Shown here: in pieces, positions 17,193-28,100 of the stretch
Numbering within the stretch: position 1 is the stretch's first letter
Layout: every line of letters begins with the position of its first letter
Origin: CAVSCD01 sp963726335
GTDB lineage: Bacteria > Acidobacteriota > Aminicenantia > Aminicenantales > UBA8522
Reading direction: 5' to 3'
Assembly (NCBI GenBank): GCA_963726335.1
Contig: CAVSCD010000010.1
Span: forward strand, 124,001 to 188,000
DNA length: 64,000 nt
The notes under the pieces: model-generated
The model's database searches: none
The model's input: only the letters and a program-made list of their open reading frames with translations
What the model was told of the DNA's origin: nothing
Program-made: the position numbers and the translations under genes

Positions 17193-18131
17193 TCATTGGC
17201 TGCCCACGCCTTTCACTCGCATGCGTAACCCGAAGAGTTTCTGGCTGGCCGTGATGAACAAGGTGCGGCGGTCGTTTCCGCCGAAACACACGTTGGCCGT
17301 CCAGGGAGCGTCGACCGGGATCTGTTCAACCCGCCTTCCCGCGGAGTCGAAGACGGTCACACCCTCGCCGGTCAGATAAACATGGCCTTCGCTGTCGATC
17401 GTCATGCCGTCCGAGCCCATTTCACAGAAAAGCTTTTTATTGGCCAGCGTGCCGTCCTGACGAATCTCGTACCTGAAGGTTTTCTGCCCGCCGATATCGG
17501 CGACATAGAGGGTCCGGCCGTCCGGGGTGCCGATGATTCCATTGGGCTGTTTCAGATCATCGACGACTCTGATCAACCTGTTTCGCTTCGGCTCCAGAAA
17601 ATAGACGCACTGCCCGTCCTGCTCGCTTTCCTGGTGCTTCCAGTAATCACGCTTGTAGAAGGGGTCGGTGAAGTAGACGCCTCCATCCGGACGGATCCAG
17701 AGGTCGTTGGGTCCATTGAGCCGTTTGCCGTCATAGTCTTTAACGACGACAACGTGTTTCCCCGAAGGCAGAATACTCCAGAGCTCATTGTTTTCGTCGG
17801 CACAGGCCCAGAGGCGGCCTTGGTGATCAAAGCACAAGCCGTTGGCGCGGCCGGATCCCTGCAGGAAGGTGGCCAGCCGGCCGGCGGTGCTCCAAACCAG
17901 GATCCGATCGGTGGGCTGGTCGGTAAAATAGACGTTGCCGGCCTGATCGCAGGCCGGACCTTCGGTGAAGCTGAAGCCGTCCGCCAGAAGCTCCACTTTC
18001 GCGCCGGGCGCGATGATGGGAGATTGGGCAGGAAGTTCCGACGCGCCGGCGACGGCAATGGCCGCCCCGAACACAACGCCTGCCGATCGGAAAAATCGGG
18101 ATCTGTTCTGTCTTCGTTTGTTCATGTTCAT
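17193..18131 (-). CDS. SMP-30/gluconolactonase-family secreted protein
   Basis: 312 residues from the ATG at 18131 (MNMNKRRQNRSRFF), preceded by GAGGG; an earlier in-frame ATG would overlap the upstream methyltransferase gene. It has a signal peptide ending near AGASELPAQ. The six-bladed propeller carries family metal-site motifs: FTEGPACDQAGNVYFTDQP, RLNGPNDLWIRPDGGVYFTD, KQPNGIIGTPDGRTLYVAD and DGMTIDSEGHVYLTG. It probably hydrolyses a sugar lactone in the periplasm. It is likely in one transcript with the methyltransferase and GH20 genes upstream. Confidence 0.85.
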   Translation of the reverse strand: MNMNKRRQNRSRFFRSAGVVFGAAIAVAGASELPAQSPIIAPGAKVELLADGFSFTEGPACDQAGNVYFTDQPTDRILVWSTAGRLATFLQGSGRANGLCFDHQGRLWACADENNELWSILPSGKHVVVVKDYDGKRLNGPNDLWIRPDGGVYFTDPFYKRDYWKHQESEQDGQCVYFLEPKRNRLIRVVDDLKQPNGIIGTPDGRTLYVADIGGQKTFRYEIRQDGTLANKKLFCEMGSDGMTIDSEGHVYLTGEGVTVFDSAGRRVEQIPVDAPWTANVCFGGNDRRTLFITASQKLFGLRMRVKGVGSQ

Positions 18132-18159
18132 AGGCCCTCGCTCATGATGCACGAAACGG

Positions 18160-18918
18160 CTAGTTTCCCGCGACGACCAGCATTTCAAAATCCTCGGTGG
18201 TCAGCTTATCCTCCCTGGAGTAGGCACCGAGCTTGGCGCCGAATATCTCGATCGTCTTGAAGCCGACCGATTTAAGGAGCCAGGTTATCTCGCTGGGAAC
18301 ATAATACCGTTCGTCGCATTCAAAGGCCCGCTTGTTGCCCAGGTCGTCTTCCACCTCGGTGATATTGCGGTCGCGAAAGGTCATCAGGTTGAAGGTATTT
18401 CTCCTATAGGTGGCCTGTCCGCCGCCGGAGGCGGCGCAGAACTTTTCGACGGAATGGTACAGGGGGAACAGCCCGTTCAGGGTTGTCATGATGAGCTTGC
18501 CGCCGTCCTTCAAGGCCCGGGCCGCGCCCTTCAGGATCTCGAAGTTCAGCTCATCGGTCTCCATGAGCGGGAACCCGGCCTCGCACAGCATCAGGGCGAC
18601 GTCATATTCCTGTTCGAACGGCAGGCACCTGGCGTCGAGCCTCCGGAAGTCGATCCTCAGATCCTGCTCCGCGGCTTTGGCGCGAGCCCTGGCCAGCTGC
18701 GAGTCGGACAGGTCGATACCGGTGATGACGTATCCCCTTTTCGTTAACTCGATGGCGTGTCTTCCCGTTCCGCAGCCGATGTCGAGGATCCTCAGTGATT
18801 TGTCAGAATGGACCTCCTTTTCGATAAAATCGCATTCCCCGATGGTCCCCTGGACGAAGATCTCAGAATCGTATTTTTTCCCGTAGTTCTCGAATAAAAG
18901 CTCATACCACTGTTTCAT
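18160..18918 (-). CDS. Class I SAM-dependent methyltransferase
   Basis: 252 residues. Motif I ILDIGCGTGRHAIELTKRGY near residue 45 and motif II GIDLSDSQLARARAKA define the Rossmann SAM-binding fold. It continues with DVALMLCEAGFPLMETDELN and GGKLIMTTLNGLFPLYHSVE. The substrate cannot be read from the sequence. It starts with a GAGAGGA ribosome site and lies between a GH20 gene and an SMP-30 gene on the same strand, probably co-transcribed. Confidence 0.85.
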   Translation of the reverse strand: MKQWYELLFENYGKKYDSEIFVQGTIGECDFIEKEVHSDKSLRILDIGCGTGRHAIELTKRGYVITGIDLSDSQLARARAKAAEQDLRIDFRRLDARCLPFEQEYDVALMLCEAGFPLMETDELNFEILKGAARALKDGGKLIMTTLNGLFPLYHSVEKFCAASGGGQATYRRNTFNLMTFRDRNITEVEDDLGNKRAFECDERYYVPSEITWLLKSVGFKTIEIFGAKLGAYSREDKLTTEDFEMLVVAGN

Positions 18919-18978
18919 CGTGATCCTCTCTTTCCGGGCGTCCTCGACGGCCGGCCAGGCCGATGCGGAAATCGCACC

Positions 18979-21165
18979 TCACGGAGTCGGCAGCCATTTT
19001 CGGATCAGCCCGTGGTACAGCTCCTCAGCCTGGATCATCCAGCTCAGATCCTCCCTCTGGCTGGCGAAATGGAAGTACCGGTCGGGAACATAATTGGCGG
19101 GGTAGGCCAGGAACCGTGTCTTGCCGTAGACCCTCTGCAGATTTGTCCAGGCGGCCTGAAATCCCTCCATGGCCGTCTTCACCTGATCAAACCCTGCTTC
19201 CTGCTTCCCCTTGTCGGCCTGGTCGCACTGCTTAAGCGCCAGCAACAGCCGGGGCGCGGTCATCTGCAGATCGTACAGAGCCAGGGCCAGCTCCCAATGA
19301 AAGCGGTTCCTTCGCGAAGCGCCGTGCAATTCCTGCAATCGTCCGTGACCGCAAAGAGCTAGCCGTCCAGCTCAGCCTGGGCCCTGGCCAGGCGGTCTTG
19401 ATATTCCCGGGTCCAGGCTCCCGGCGAATTCAGGTCGGGCAGTCCGATCAGCTTCGTCGAATGATCGACCTCGGCCTTCTCCTGGTCCTTGTCCGGAGGC
19501 AGCCAGTGTTCGAGGCGGACCAGGCTCTGCAGGGCATTAGCCGCTTCCAGGCGGCTCCCTTTCTTGAAAAAACATCGATACCAGAAGACCGACCCCTGGC
19601 GCAGCTGGTCGTGGAAGCTCTTGGTGTCGGGGACGGACAGTCCGAATTCCCGTTGGAGCCAGGCGGTGTCGTATTCCTCGAGGGAACGTCCGTCAGGCGA
19701 CCAGCTGAATTCCGCGGCGGCGATGAATCCGCGCCAGTAGTTCTCCATATGCGGGGACTTGTCGTCCCAGGCCGTGCAGAGCATGCCGCCGATATTCTTC
19801 TCCGCCGCCAGCCGGAGAAAGCTCCGGATGGTGATGATCCCCGAGGAGCTCGGGCCGCTGTCCCGGTCGTCTTCCTGGAACAGCGGGCCTCCCTCGGCAT
19901 TCGTCGCCGTCGCGATCATGGCCTTCAGGCCTCGGCTTTGGTACCAGTCCAGTGCGAGGATGTTCCCGGGCTGCCTGGCCATCGAATAGTTCCACCTCAT
20001 GTAGACGCAATTCTTGGGGAAATCCGCCTGCAGGCTGTCGAGCTTCGGGGTGCCTTCCGCCCAGCGCCGGGCCGCTTCTGACGCCGTCACGTCATCCTGG
20101 TAAGTGGTTTCATACACCCCGGCTTCCTTGAGGGGCATATCGTCCCAGAAAATGGGTATCCGGCCGTTCGCCTCGGCGAACTCGCAGACCCTTTTCAGCC
20201 AGTAGAGGCTCAGGCTCAGCATCCCTTCCTTATCGGCCATGGGCTGGCAGCGCGGGCACAAGCCCGATATTGCCGATCTCATCCCCCCCGATGTGAAGGT
20301 ATCTCGAACCCGGCGTGGCCTTGATGGCGTCCCGGTAGAGATCGAACAAGACCTGGTAAGTCCCCTCGTGCAGCGGGCAGAAGGCCCATCTGTTCCATGG
20401 CAATTCGCGGAGGTACGCGTAGGCCTGGTGTTTGAGAATGAAGGTCGCGTGTCCCAGCCCCTGGACCAGCGGGATGATCTCGATGTGCCGGTCGCGCGCG
20501 TAACGGGTCAGGGCGGCCAGCTCATCGATGCTGATGGCTTGGGGCGCGCCGACAAGGGGCTGACGTTCGTAGCGGAGCTTGTCCTCGAACTCGAAGACGA
20601 CGGCGTTGATCTTGTATCTCGCCAGCCTGTCGATGCTGTCATAATAGTAGTGCATATGATCGAGATGATGCTTGACGTCGAAGTGGACGGCCCGGAAGGG
20701 AAAAGCGGGAACGTCCGTGATGGTGCAGGAAGGAACGGCTCTTTTATGGTCCACGGCGTCTTCGAGCAGTTGTTCGAGCGTCTGGCAGCCATAGAACAGA
20801 CCGGCTTCTCCCTTCGCCGAGACCTCAGCCCCATCCGGTCCGACGGTCAGGATATAAGCTTCCTCCGACGTCATGGAAGGGTTCGTCTTGTCCAGGTTCA
20901 GGGTCAGCGCACCCTGGCCCCCGCCTTTCCCCGAGGGCAGCCGGGAAAGAATGTCCCCCATGACCGGGCGTGAAAACTCACCTTTCAAGACGACGTTCTC
21001 CAGTCCGTCCGGCGTAAGACCGGGACCTTGCCGCAGGGCGACGTTCTTCGGCTGGGGAATGACGGCAAAAGGTGAAGGCAGCTTCCCCTGCGTCCAGCCC
21101 GTTCCTCCAGCCAGCAGTATCAGCACGCCCGTTAATACCGAAACCCGCAATTCAGCTCTCATCAT
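18979..21165 (-). CDS. GH20 beta-N-acetylhexosaminidase-like enzyme, two frame breaks
   Basis: A signal peptide (cleaved near GWTQG) leads into a GH20b-type alpha/beta N-domain and a TIM barrel. The barrel holds FRAVHFDVKHHLDHMHYYYD, EIIPLVQGLGHATFILKH and the catalytic HIGGDEIGN. Frame breaks occur near 20265, directly after the catalytic Asp-Glu pair, and near 19362. Repairing them gives one protein of about 728 residues: ...EIGN-SGLCPRCQPMADKEGM... and ...QAELDG-LALCGHGRLQELHG.... The remaining parts are well conserved, so assembly indels are likely. The family removes terminal GlcNAc/GalNAc; a heparin- or chitin-like substrate is possible here. The promoter at 21215-21244 belongs to the conserved-spacer group. 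Confidence 0.85.
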
Positions 21166-21214
21166 GATGGACTCTCCCTTCAGGTTCGATCATGACGCCG
21201 ACCGGCGCGACGTG

Positions 21215-21244
21215 ATGTTATTCCCGGCCGCGGACGGGTGTCAT
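21215..21244 (-). promoter_or_regulatory. Conserved-spacer promoter upstream of GH20
   Basis: Minus strand: ATGACA, CCCGTCCGCGGCCGGGAA, TAACAT. The spacer is identical to the family consensus outside its two central bases. The rest of 21166-21337 shows nothing else. Confidence 0.75.
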
Positions 21245-21337
21245 GGAGCCTCCCCCTGATGCTCATCCGTCCATGCGGCCCTTGACATTCGGGCGGCCAG
21301 CCGACCTTGATTCCCAGGCGGACGCTGCAGGCCGTGT

Positions 21338-23690
21338 TCACTTCACGATTTCCAGCCACCCCATCGAGCTCGGGACATGAAAATCCGGCTCCTTGGTCTT
21401 GGGGTCCACCCAGCTCAGCCACTCTTCGATGGGCGGCGGACCGTCCACCGTCCGTCCCATGGTATGGATGCTCGCCGCGGGCTCGACCTTCCGTCCGCTC
21501 CGGTCATGGCTGAACTCCGCCCGGTACAGCCCGCAGCGGATCTTCGCTCCCGGGCGCAAAGCCGGGAATCCGAGCGCCGCAAAAGCTTTAAGCGGGATCC
21601 GGCACTCCAGCTCGTATCCCTGAGGCAACGCCGCCGCCTTCGCTTCCATCCCCTCGAGGTTCCATTTCGGGTCGAACTGCCGGGGATACGCGGCCCGATA
21701 ATCGAAAATCCGGCCCCTGGAGTCCACTTCCAGGCAATAGTAGTCCTTCATCTCCTCGTCCCGGCCGAAATACAGCTCCACCCGATCCTCGAAGACCTCG
21801 TCCTCTTCGTCCCTTAGCCTTTCGAGCGCCACGACATCGTCGTCATGAACCCGAAAAGTGAAATAAAAATGGGTTTCATCGCACAACGCTCTGAACTCCG
21901 TCGCCGGCGCCGGCGCCTGCTTCCAGGGGAACGGGAACCCCGTCTCCGGCTCGGCTTTCGACCACACCGGTTCGTCCGCACGTCCGTCCAGCACGACGTC
22001 AACCGCCGGCAGCCACTGGACCCGGTACGTCTGGTCGCTGCCCTTGGCCAGACCTTCACCTCCCTCGATGTGGAGCGTATAGCTCTGACGGGCCGTCTCC
22101 CCCGAGTCATCATAGGCCTCGACGGTCACTCGAACGTCGCCCGGCGCCGGTGCCGTCCCCTCCACGACTCCGCTCTCGGCGCCCACGGCCAGCCAGCCGG
22201 GACTGTCGACCAGGCGGTAGCGGACTTTGTCCCGGCTGCGGTTGAAATCCGCGCGGGAACGGTAGACATAGCGTGTTCCCACGAAATCCTCGATCACCGG
22301 CTGCGTCAAAAACATCAGCCCCGGAATTTCGAGGCACCAGACATCGTTCATGAGCGGCCAGACCATGCCGCCGGCGACCCACAGCTTGTCTTCGAACGCA
22401 TACACGGACATCTCATGCCGGGGAGCCCAGACCGAGCCGTTGACTACGACCGGCACATTGTCGTCCCCGCTGTGACGGCAGGTTGCCGGGAACGTCAGCT
22501 GATGCCATTCCGCCCCGTCGGCGGAGTACCAGATATCGCCCAGGTTCTCCCAGGTCGGCTCGGAGCGAAATCCGCCCAGCAGCCACAGCCGCCCTTTATA
22601 AACAACAGCCGACCCCCAGGTGCGGCCCGGCCAGGGCGCCTCGTCGGTCACTCTTTTCCAGGCGCGTCCGTCGGACGAACACCAGACGTCATTGTAGGTG
22701 CGGTACGGGTAATAGTCGCCGGTCGCCGCTCCGCCGATGACCCACATCTTGTCGTCCAGAACCAGGGGCGTGTTATGCAGGGTCCGCTTCGACCAGGGCG
22801 CCGACTCGACTTCCAGGGTCCAATGCACGCCGTCCTCGGAAGACCAGATATCGTTGAAAAACTTGCCGTCGCCGGCGCCGCCGAGCACCCACAGGCGGTC
22901 GCGGAAGACAACGCCGCCGGCCGCTCCGCGGCCCCGCCAAGGGGCCTTGTCCGTTACCATCGACCAGTCGACCCCGTCGGCCGACGAGTACAGGACGTTG
23001 TCCGCGTCCGAGACCCACATCTTGTTCTTGAAGACGAACGTGAGCGGAATATCGACGCCGCTTCGGCTGGCGGCGATCTCGCCCGTGCGCGTCCAGGTCA
23101 CACCGTCCCGGGAACTCCAGACATCGTTCACCAACCCCGGCGTAAACCCGCCGATCAGCCACATGCGGCCGTCGAAGACGAGTTCGCCGGCCGAATCGCG
23201 GGGCAGCCAGGGGCTTTTGTCCGCCAGCTTCTTCCAGGCCGGCCCGGGGTAATCACGGAATACCTTGGGACTGAAGATGATCTTCGTCTTGCCGTCGGGA
23301 GCCGTTACCTCGACGGCTGCGCGAGTTCAGGCCGGGACGAAGCGGGATGTCGGGAGACTCCCCCCCGGCCGGTACCTTGACACCGTTGATATGCACCTCG
23401 GCCCCGGGGTCTTTGGGTGTTGCCTTCAGGCGGACCGCATCGATGTCCTGCGCGACATGAACCGGCGCATAGCGATTGCGCATCCGCGGCGATAACTTGA
23501 CCGGCACGAAGCGTGCCGACGTCAGGGTCAACTCCTTGAGCCCCGCGTCACCGGCCGCGGCCGCGCTCGAACGAGCCGGCTTCTCGCAGGCGGCCAGGGC
23601 CAAGCCGCACACCATGACGGCCATCACCGCCTTCCGGACGGGGATGGGAATTCTAGCAGCGTTTAGGCGGGCCTTACGGCGGTAGATCAT
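21338..23690 (-). CDS. Kelch-propeller lipoprotein with C-terminal CBM9-like domain, frame broken near 23320
   Basis: Start ATG 23690 (MIYRRKARLNAARIPIPVRK) after GGAG; lipobox LAAC. A cadherin-like beta-sandwich follows (LKATPKDPGAEVHINGVKVP), then the frame breaks by one base near 23320. It continues as AAVEVTAPDGKTKIIFSPKV, making about 780 residues in all. Kelch/BNR-like blades with 'DVWSSRDGVTWT', 'DIWSSEDGVHWT' and 'DVWCSSDGRAWK' signatures form a propeller. A putative-Ig domain (YRLVDSPGWLAVGAESG) and a DOMON/CBM9-like carbohydrate-binding domain (VVLDGRADEPVWSKAEPETG) finish it. It probably binds glycans on the cell surface. It is divergent from an outer-membrane barrel gene. Confidence 0.8.
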
Positions 23691-23803
23691 TTGAGAAAGC
23701 TCCTTTCGTTTGCCGGACTTTCTGTTATCAATGAGCATGCGAATTTGCCGGACCGGACCACACAGCGTCCTGGCGCGGACCCTGGCTCGGACTTTCAACG
23801 GGG

Positions 23804-23833
23804 ATAATAGGTTGGGGCGTTGCCGGATGTCAA
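23804..23833 (-). promoter_or_regulatory. Promoter of the kelch/CBM9 lipoprotein
   Basis: Minus strand: TTGACA, 18-nt spacer, TATTAT, a near-perfect sigma70 site; leader about 107 nt. Confidence 0.8.
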
Positions 23834-23878
23834 ACCGGGCCGCCAACATTTCCGGCCGCGTTTTTGTTCCGGAGGGCT

Positions 23879-23908
23879 TTGACTTTTGGTCCGTGTTTCC
23901 CTTAAATA
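23879..23908 (+). promoter_or_regulatory. Promoter of the outer-membrane barrel gene (leaderless)
   Basis: TTGACT, 18-nt spacer, TAAATA. The predicted transcription start coincides with the ATG at 23914, and the promoter lies inside the upstream extension of the open frame. Confidence 0.7.
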
Positions 23909-23913
23909 CGCCC

Positions 23914-25161
23914 ATGCGACAGACAAAGACCATCATTCCTCTGTTATTCCTCCTGGTCGCCGGGTCGGCCTGGGCCCAAACGGAGTCCAAGCCTGCTTTC
24001 GGCATCAACTTCTCCGGCTTCATCAAGTCGGACATGTTCTACGACTCGAGGCAGACGGTCAGCATCCGCGAAGGGCATTTCCTGCTCTTTCCCAAGGGCG
24101 AGTTGGCCGACAAAGAGGGCCTTGACCTCAACGCGGTCCAGAGCCTGCAGATGCTGTCCATTCAGAGCCGTCTGCTGGGGCGGATCACCGGACCCGACGC
24201 CTTCGGGGCCAAGACCTCCGGCCTGATCGAAGCCGAGTTCTTCGGGACCTCGGACGCCGACATCAATGGTTTCCGGCTTCGGCACGCTTTCGTCAAAATG
24301 AACTGGGCTAAGACCGAGCTCCTGGTCGGCCAATTCTGGCACCCCATGTTCGTCACGGAGAGCTTCCCCGAGGTCGTCTCGTTCAACACGGGTGCCCCGT
24401 TCCAGCCGTTCAACCGGTCGCCCCAGGTCCGTCTGACACGGGCTTTCGGGCGCTGGAGCCTGGCGGCCTCGGCGATCGCTCAGCGGGATTTCGCGTCCAG
24501 CGGGCCGGACGGCGTCTCCACGGCCTACGCCCGCAACAGCATGGTGCCGGAGTTCAACCTCAAGCTTCAGTACGCGGCCAAGAACACGGCGGGGACGGAG
24601 TTCCTGCTGGGCGCGGAGGGCGACATCCTGACCCTGCGCCCCCGAACGGCGACCGCCGCCGGCTACGCCGCGGACGCCACAGTGGCCAGTGCCGCGGGCA
24701 TGGCCTTCCTCCAAGTCAAGACGCGCGGTCTGACCTTCAAGGCCGAGACCGTCTACGGAGGCAACCTTCATCACCTGACCATGGCCGGCGGCTACGCCGT
24801 CGATGCCATCACCGACCCCGTCCGCGGGTTCGTCACCTACGCTCCGTTGCGGACGATCACGGGATGGACAGAGCTGATGACGAATGGGACGTCTTTTCAG
24901 GCGGGGATCTTTGGCGGATATTCCAAGAACCTGGGAGCCGGGAGCGACCTGGCCGGGCCGGCCTACGCCCGGGGCGCCGACATCGACCGGCTGGCCCGGG
25001 TATCGCCCCGGCTGGTCTTCAACGCGGGCAAGGCCCGCTTCGCGGCCGAGTGCGAATGGACTGGGGCGTGGTACGGAACTCCCCTGCCGGACGGCACGGT
25101 CAGCGGCGGCCGGCTCGTCTCCAACATCCGCGTGTTGGGAGCCGTCTACCTTTTCTTTTGA
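23914..25161 (+). CDS. Outer-membrane beta-barrel (porin-like) protein
   Basis: 415 residues with a clear signal peptide, MRQTKTIIPLLFLLVAGSAW, then AQTESK. The mature part alternates hydrophobic and polar residues and ends in the C-terminal YLFF typical of outer-membrane barrels. Strand-like segments such as LLVGQFWHPMFV and RLTRAFGRWSLAASAIA recur. It is probably a porin or facilitator for a carbohydrate breakdown product, though no specific family is recognised. The start is fixed by the promoter at 23879-23908; translation from 23710 would include promoter DNA. No Shine-Dalgarno is present, fitting leaderless translation. Confidence 0.75.
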   Translation: MRQTKTIIPLLFLLVAGSAWAQTESKPAFGINFSGFIKSDMFYDSRQTVSIREGHFLLFPKGELADKEGLDLNAVQSLQMLSIQSRLLGRITGPDAFGAKTSGLIEAEFFGTSDADINGFRLRHAFVKMNWAKTELLVGQFWHPMFVTESFPEVVSFNTGAPFQPFNRSPQVRLTRAFGRWSLAASAIAQRDFASSGPDGVSTAYARNSMVPEFNLKLQYAAKNTAGTEFLLGAEGDILTLRPRTATAAGYAADATVASAAGMAFLQVKTRGLTFKAETVYGGNLHHLTMAGGYAVDAITDPVRGFVTYAPLRTITGWTELMTNGTSFQAGIFGGYSKNLGAGSDLAGPAYARGADIDRLARVSPRLVFNAGKARFAAECEWTGAWYGTPLPDGTVSGGRLVSNIRVLGAVYLFF

Positions 25162-25173
25162 TCCCCGGCGGGT

Positions 25174-28100
25174 TCAGGCCGAGCCGAGAAAGTCGAAGCT
25201 GATCTTCTTCTGCAGGTTTCCCATCTGGGAGAGGGCCTGCCGCAGCAGGGTTTCCTCGAGATGGGTCAGCTCGGCGGTCTCCAGATCATTGTTGGCGGGC
25301 CGCCCTTGCTCGGCGCTTCGAGCCTGGTGGGCCAGCCGCATGCCCATCAGCTGGTCGTAGACCTGGCCGGCCTCCTCGCAGAGCGACTCCTTGATCATGC
25401 CGATCTCGAGCAGGGCCCGCAGACGATCCAGCGTATGTGTTTCCGGGATGCCGTTTTTAAAGGCATAGAGCCGGGCGAAGTTGACCACCGGCATCATGAG
25501 ATCCTTCATGTTCAGGAGGCGGCCGCCCGGCTTGGGGATCTTATACTGGAGAGCGTACAGGGCGTAGTGGAGCAGGAAGGGCGGCTCCTGGGCCAGACGG
25601 GCGTCGATCCGCCGGCGCAGTTCAAGGGCCAAGGACTTCTCCCCGACGACCGTCCGGAAGTCGAAAAAGACCTGAAGCCCCAGGATGTCCTCGGGCTCGG
25701 CCGAAGCCAGCCAGCCCTCGAAGATCGAAGTCCAGACATGGAGGGGCTGTCGCCAGCGCGGATTATCAGCCATGACCTTGCCCGGGCAGCGCGGATAACC
25801 CGCCTGGAACAAGCCCTCGCTGACCGCTTCGCCCAAGGCCGAGAAATAGGCGGCCACTTCGGCCTCACGGGCAGGTTCGTAATCCTCCAGGAGCAGGGCG
25901 TGGTCCTGGTCGGTAGCCAGGGTCTGTTCCTCTCTCCCCTGCGAACCCAGGGCCAGGAAGGCATAGCGGATGGGGGGTGGTCCGAGCCTGGCCTCGGCCA
26001 GCTCGATCAGCCGGACGGAGGCCGCATCGGTGACGGCGGTCACGGCCCGGGTCACGTTGCGGGCCTTGGCGCCGCCCCGGACGAGGGCCCCGATGACCTT
26101 GGCCAGGGGCCGGCGGGCCTCGGCCATGGCCTCAACCGAGGGAGCGCCGCGGATCTCCTGGGTCATGACGGCGGGCGAAAAGCGGGGGAAGAGCAGGAGG
26201 TCGCGGTTGCGCAGCAGTCCCGCCACCCGTCCGTTCTCGTCCCGGACCAGAAGATGGTCGACATTATTCTCCCGCATCGCCAGGATGGCCTCGAAGACCA
26301 GGGCGTTCTGTCCGATCGTGACCAATGGGGCGCTCATGAACTCGTGGACCGGACGGTCCGACATCTTCCCCTCGGCCACGAGACGGGCCCGGATGTCCCT
26401 ATCGGTGAGGATGCCGACCGCCTCGCCGTCGGCCATGACCACCGCGGCGCTGGTATCCTCGGCGTTCATCCGGGCAGCGACGGACGAGACCGGCTCCCGC
26501 AGTTCGCTGAAGAGCGGCTTCACCGCGCAGGAGGCGATCGGCTCTCGCAGAAAGAGCAGGGAGGCCTGCAGCTCGCCGATCAGGTTCTGATTCTCCAGGT
26601 CGCGCCGGGAGGGAGGCCGGCGTTCGCCCCCGAGGTCGCGCACGGACAGGACCAGGGCTTCGCGGCCCCCGAACACGACCCGCGCGGAGGCCAGCCCGAC
26701 TTCGACCGACTGGCCGTTCCGGCGGAGCAGCTTGGCCGGGCCCGAGGCCGGCGGACCGGGCGCGGCATCGCCTTCGCGGACGAGGAGGTCAGACAGATCC
26801 AGGAGAGGAAGCTCCTCGGGCCGGTAGCCGAGAAGGTCGAGCAAAGCAAAATTGGCGAAGGCGGGGCGGCCGTCGACGACCACCAGCGTGCCCTCGGTCC
26901 CGGATTCGACGAGCGCCCGGTATTTCTCGTGCGACTCGCGGAGCTCCTCCTCGACCCGCTCCCGATTTCTCTCGATCCGCAGGCTCTGCCCGGCGACGAA
27001 GAAGAGCAGGAGCCCGCACAGCGCGGCGATGGCCAGAGCGATCCGGATCAAACGGGCGGCGATGGCCTTGATCTCGGCCCGGACATCGTCTGGATAAAGA
27101 CCGGTCGAGACGATCCAATCCCAGGGCTCGAACTTCTTGATGAACGACTGCTTGGGCTCCAGGCGATCCGGGTTGTCCTTCCACTGCCAGACATACTCCA
27201 CATAGGCCTCGGACTTGTCGGCAAGGACGCGGGCGAACTCGACAAAAATGGCCACGCCGCGGGGGTCCTTGAAAGCCGTGAGGTCACCGCCTTCCAGGTC
27301 GGCCCGGTACGGGTGCATGATCATCCGGGGATGAAGGTCCTGGATCCAAAAATAGTCCTTCCCCTCGGCCCCATAGCGGAGGTTGCGGATCCGGTCGGCG
27401 GCCCCGAATTGGGCTTCGGCGAGCGTGAGGCGCCCTTGCCTGGCGTCTGTTTCATACTCGGTCAGGATCCCGAAGGCGATATTGGTCAGTTCGCGGATCG
27501 TGTCGCGCTTGCGCTCCATCAGGCTTTCTTCCAAGGAGGGTATGAAGACGGCGAACAAGGCGGCGGCGAATAGAATGACCGCGAGGAGAGTGGGCATGAG
27601 GATGCGGAGCACGAAGGGGCGCCAGCGGAAGCGCGGCGGCGTGCGGCGGACGGGGGCCGGCTCGGGCGGGAGGGAAGTCTCGCCGGCCTGCCGCAGGAGG
27701 GCGTCCCGCAGGCGGCGCCAGCGGTCGGCGGGAAAGTCGACTTGAAAATCCTTCGATCCCCGTCCGACCGGACCATGGTAATCGCTTCCCGCCGAGGTCA
27801 GCAGGTGGTGGCGGTCAGCCAGGTTTGCCAGCTCTTCTCGCCGGGCGGTCGAGTAAAGCCCGTAATAGGCCTCCAGGCCGTCGAGGCCGGCTTCCTTGAG
27901 CCGGACCAGGAGGGGCTCCAAGGAAGCCGCTGCCGTCGACGGGTTTTCAGGATCGAGGGGATGGGCCCAGAAAACGAGACCGCCGGCCGCATGAATCGCA
28001 CCGATGGCTTCGGCCGCGGTCAATACCGCCGAGCCGACCTCCTCGTTCCCGGAAGCTCCGCTGAGAGGAGGGGCCAGGGGCGAGCGCTCGGCCTGACGCT

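Noticed and set aside
23710..23913. 68-codon N-terminal extension of the barrel protein
   Set aside because: It contains the promoters of both divergent genes; the signal peptide begins at 23914.
25261..27573. 770-codon plus-strand open frame
   Set aside because: Shadow of the PHP-Cache-DUF294 gene; composition is Gly/Asp/Arg-rich without recognisable domains.
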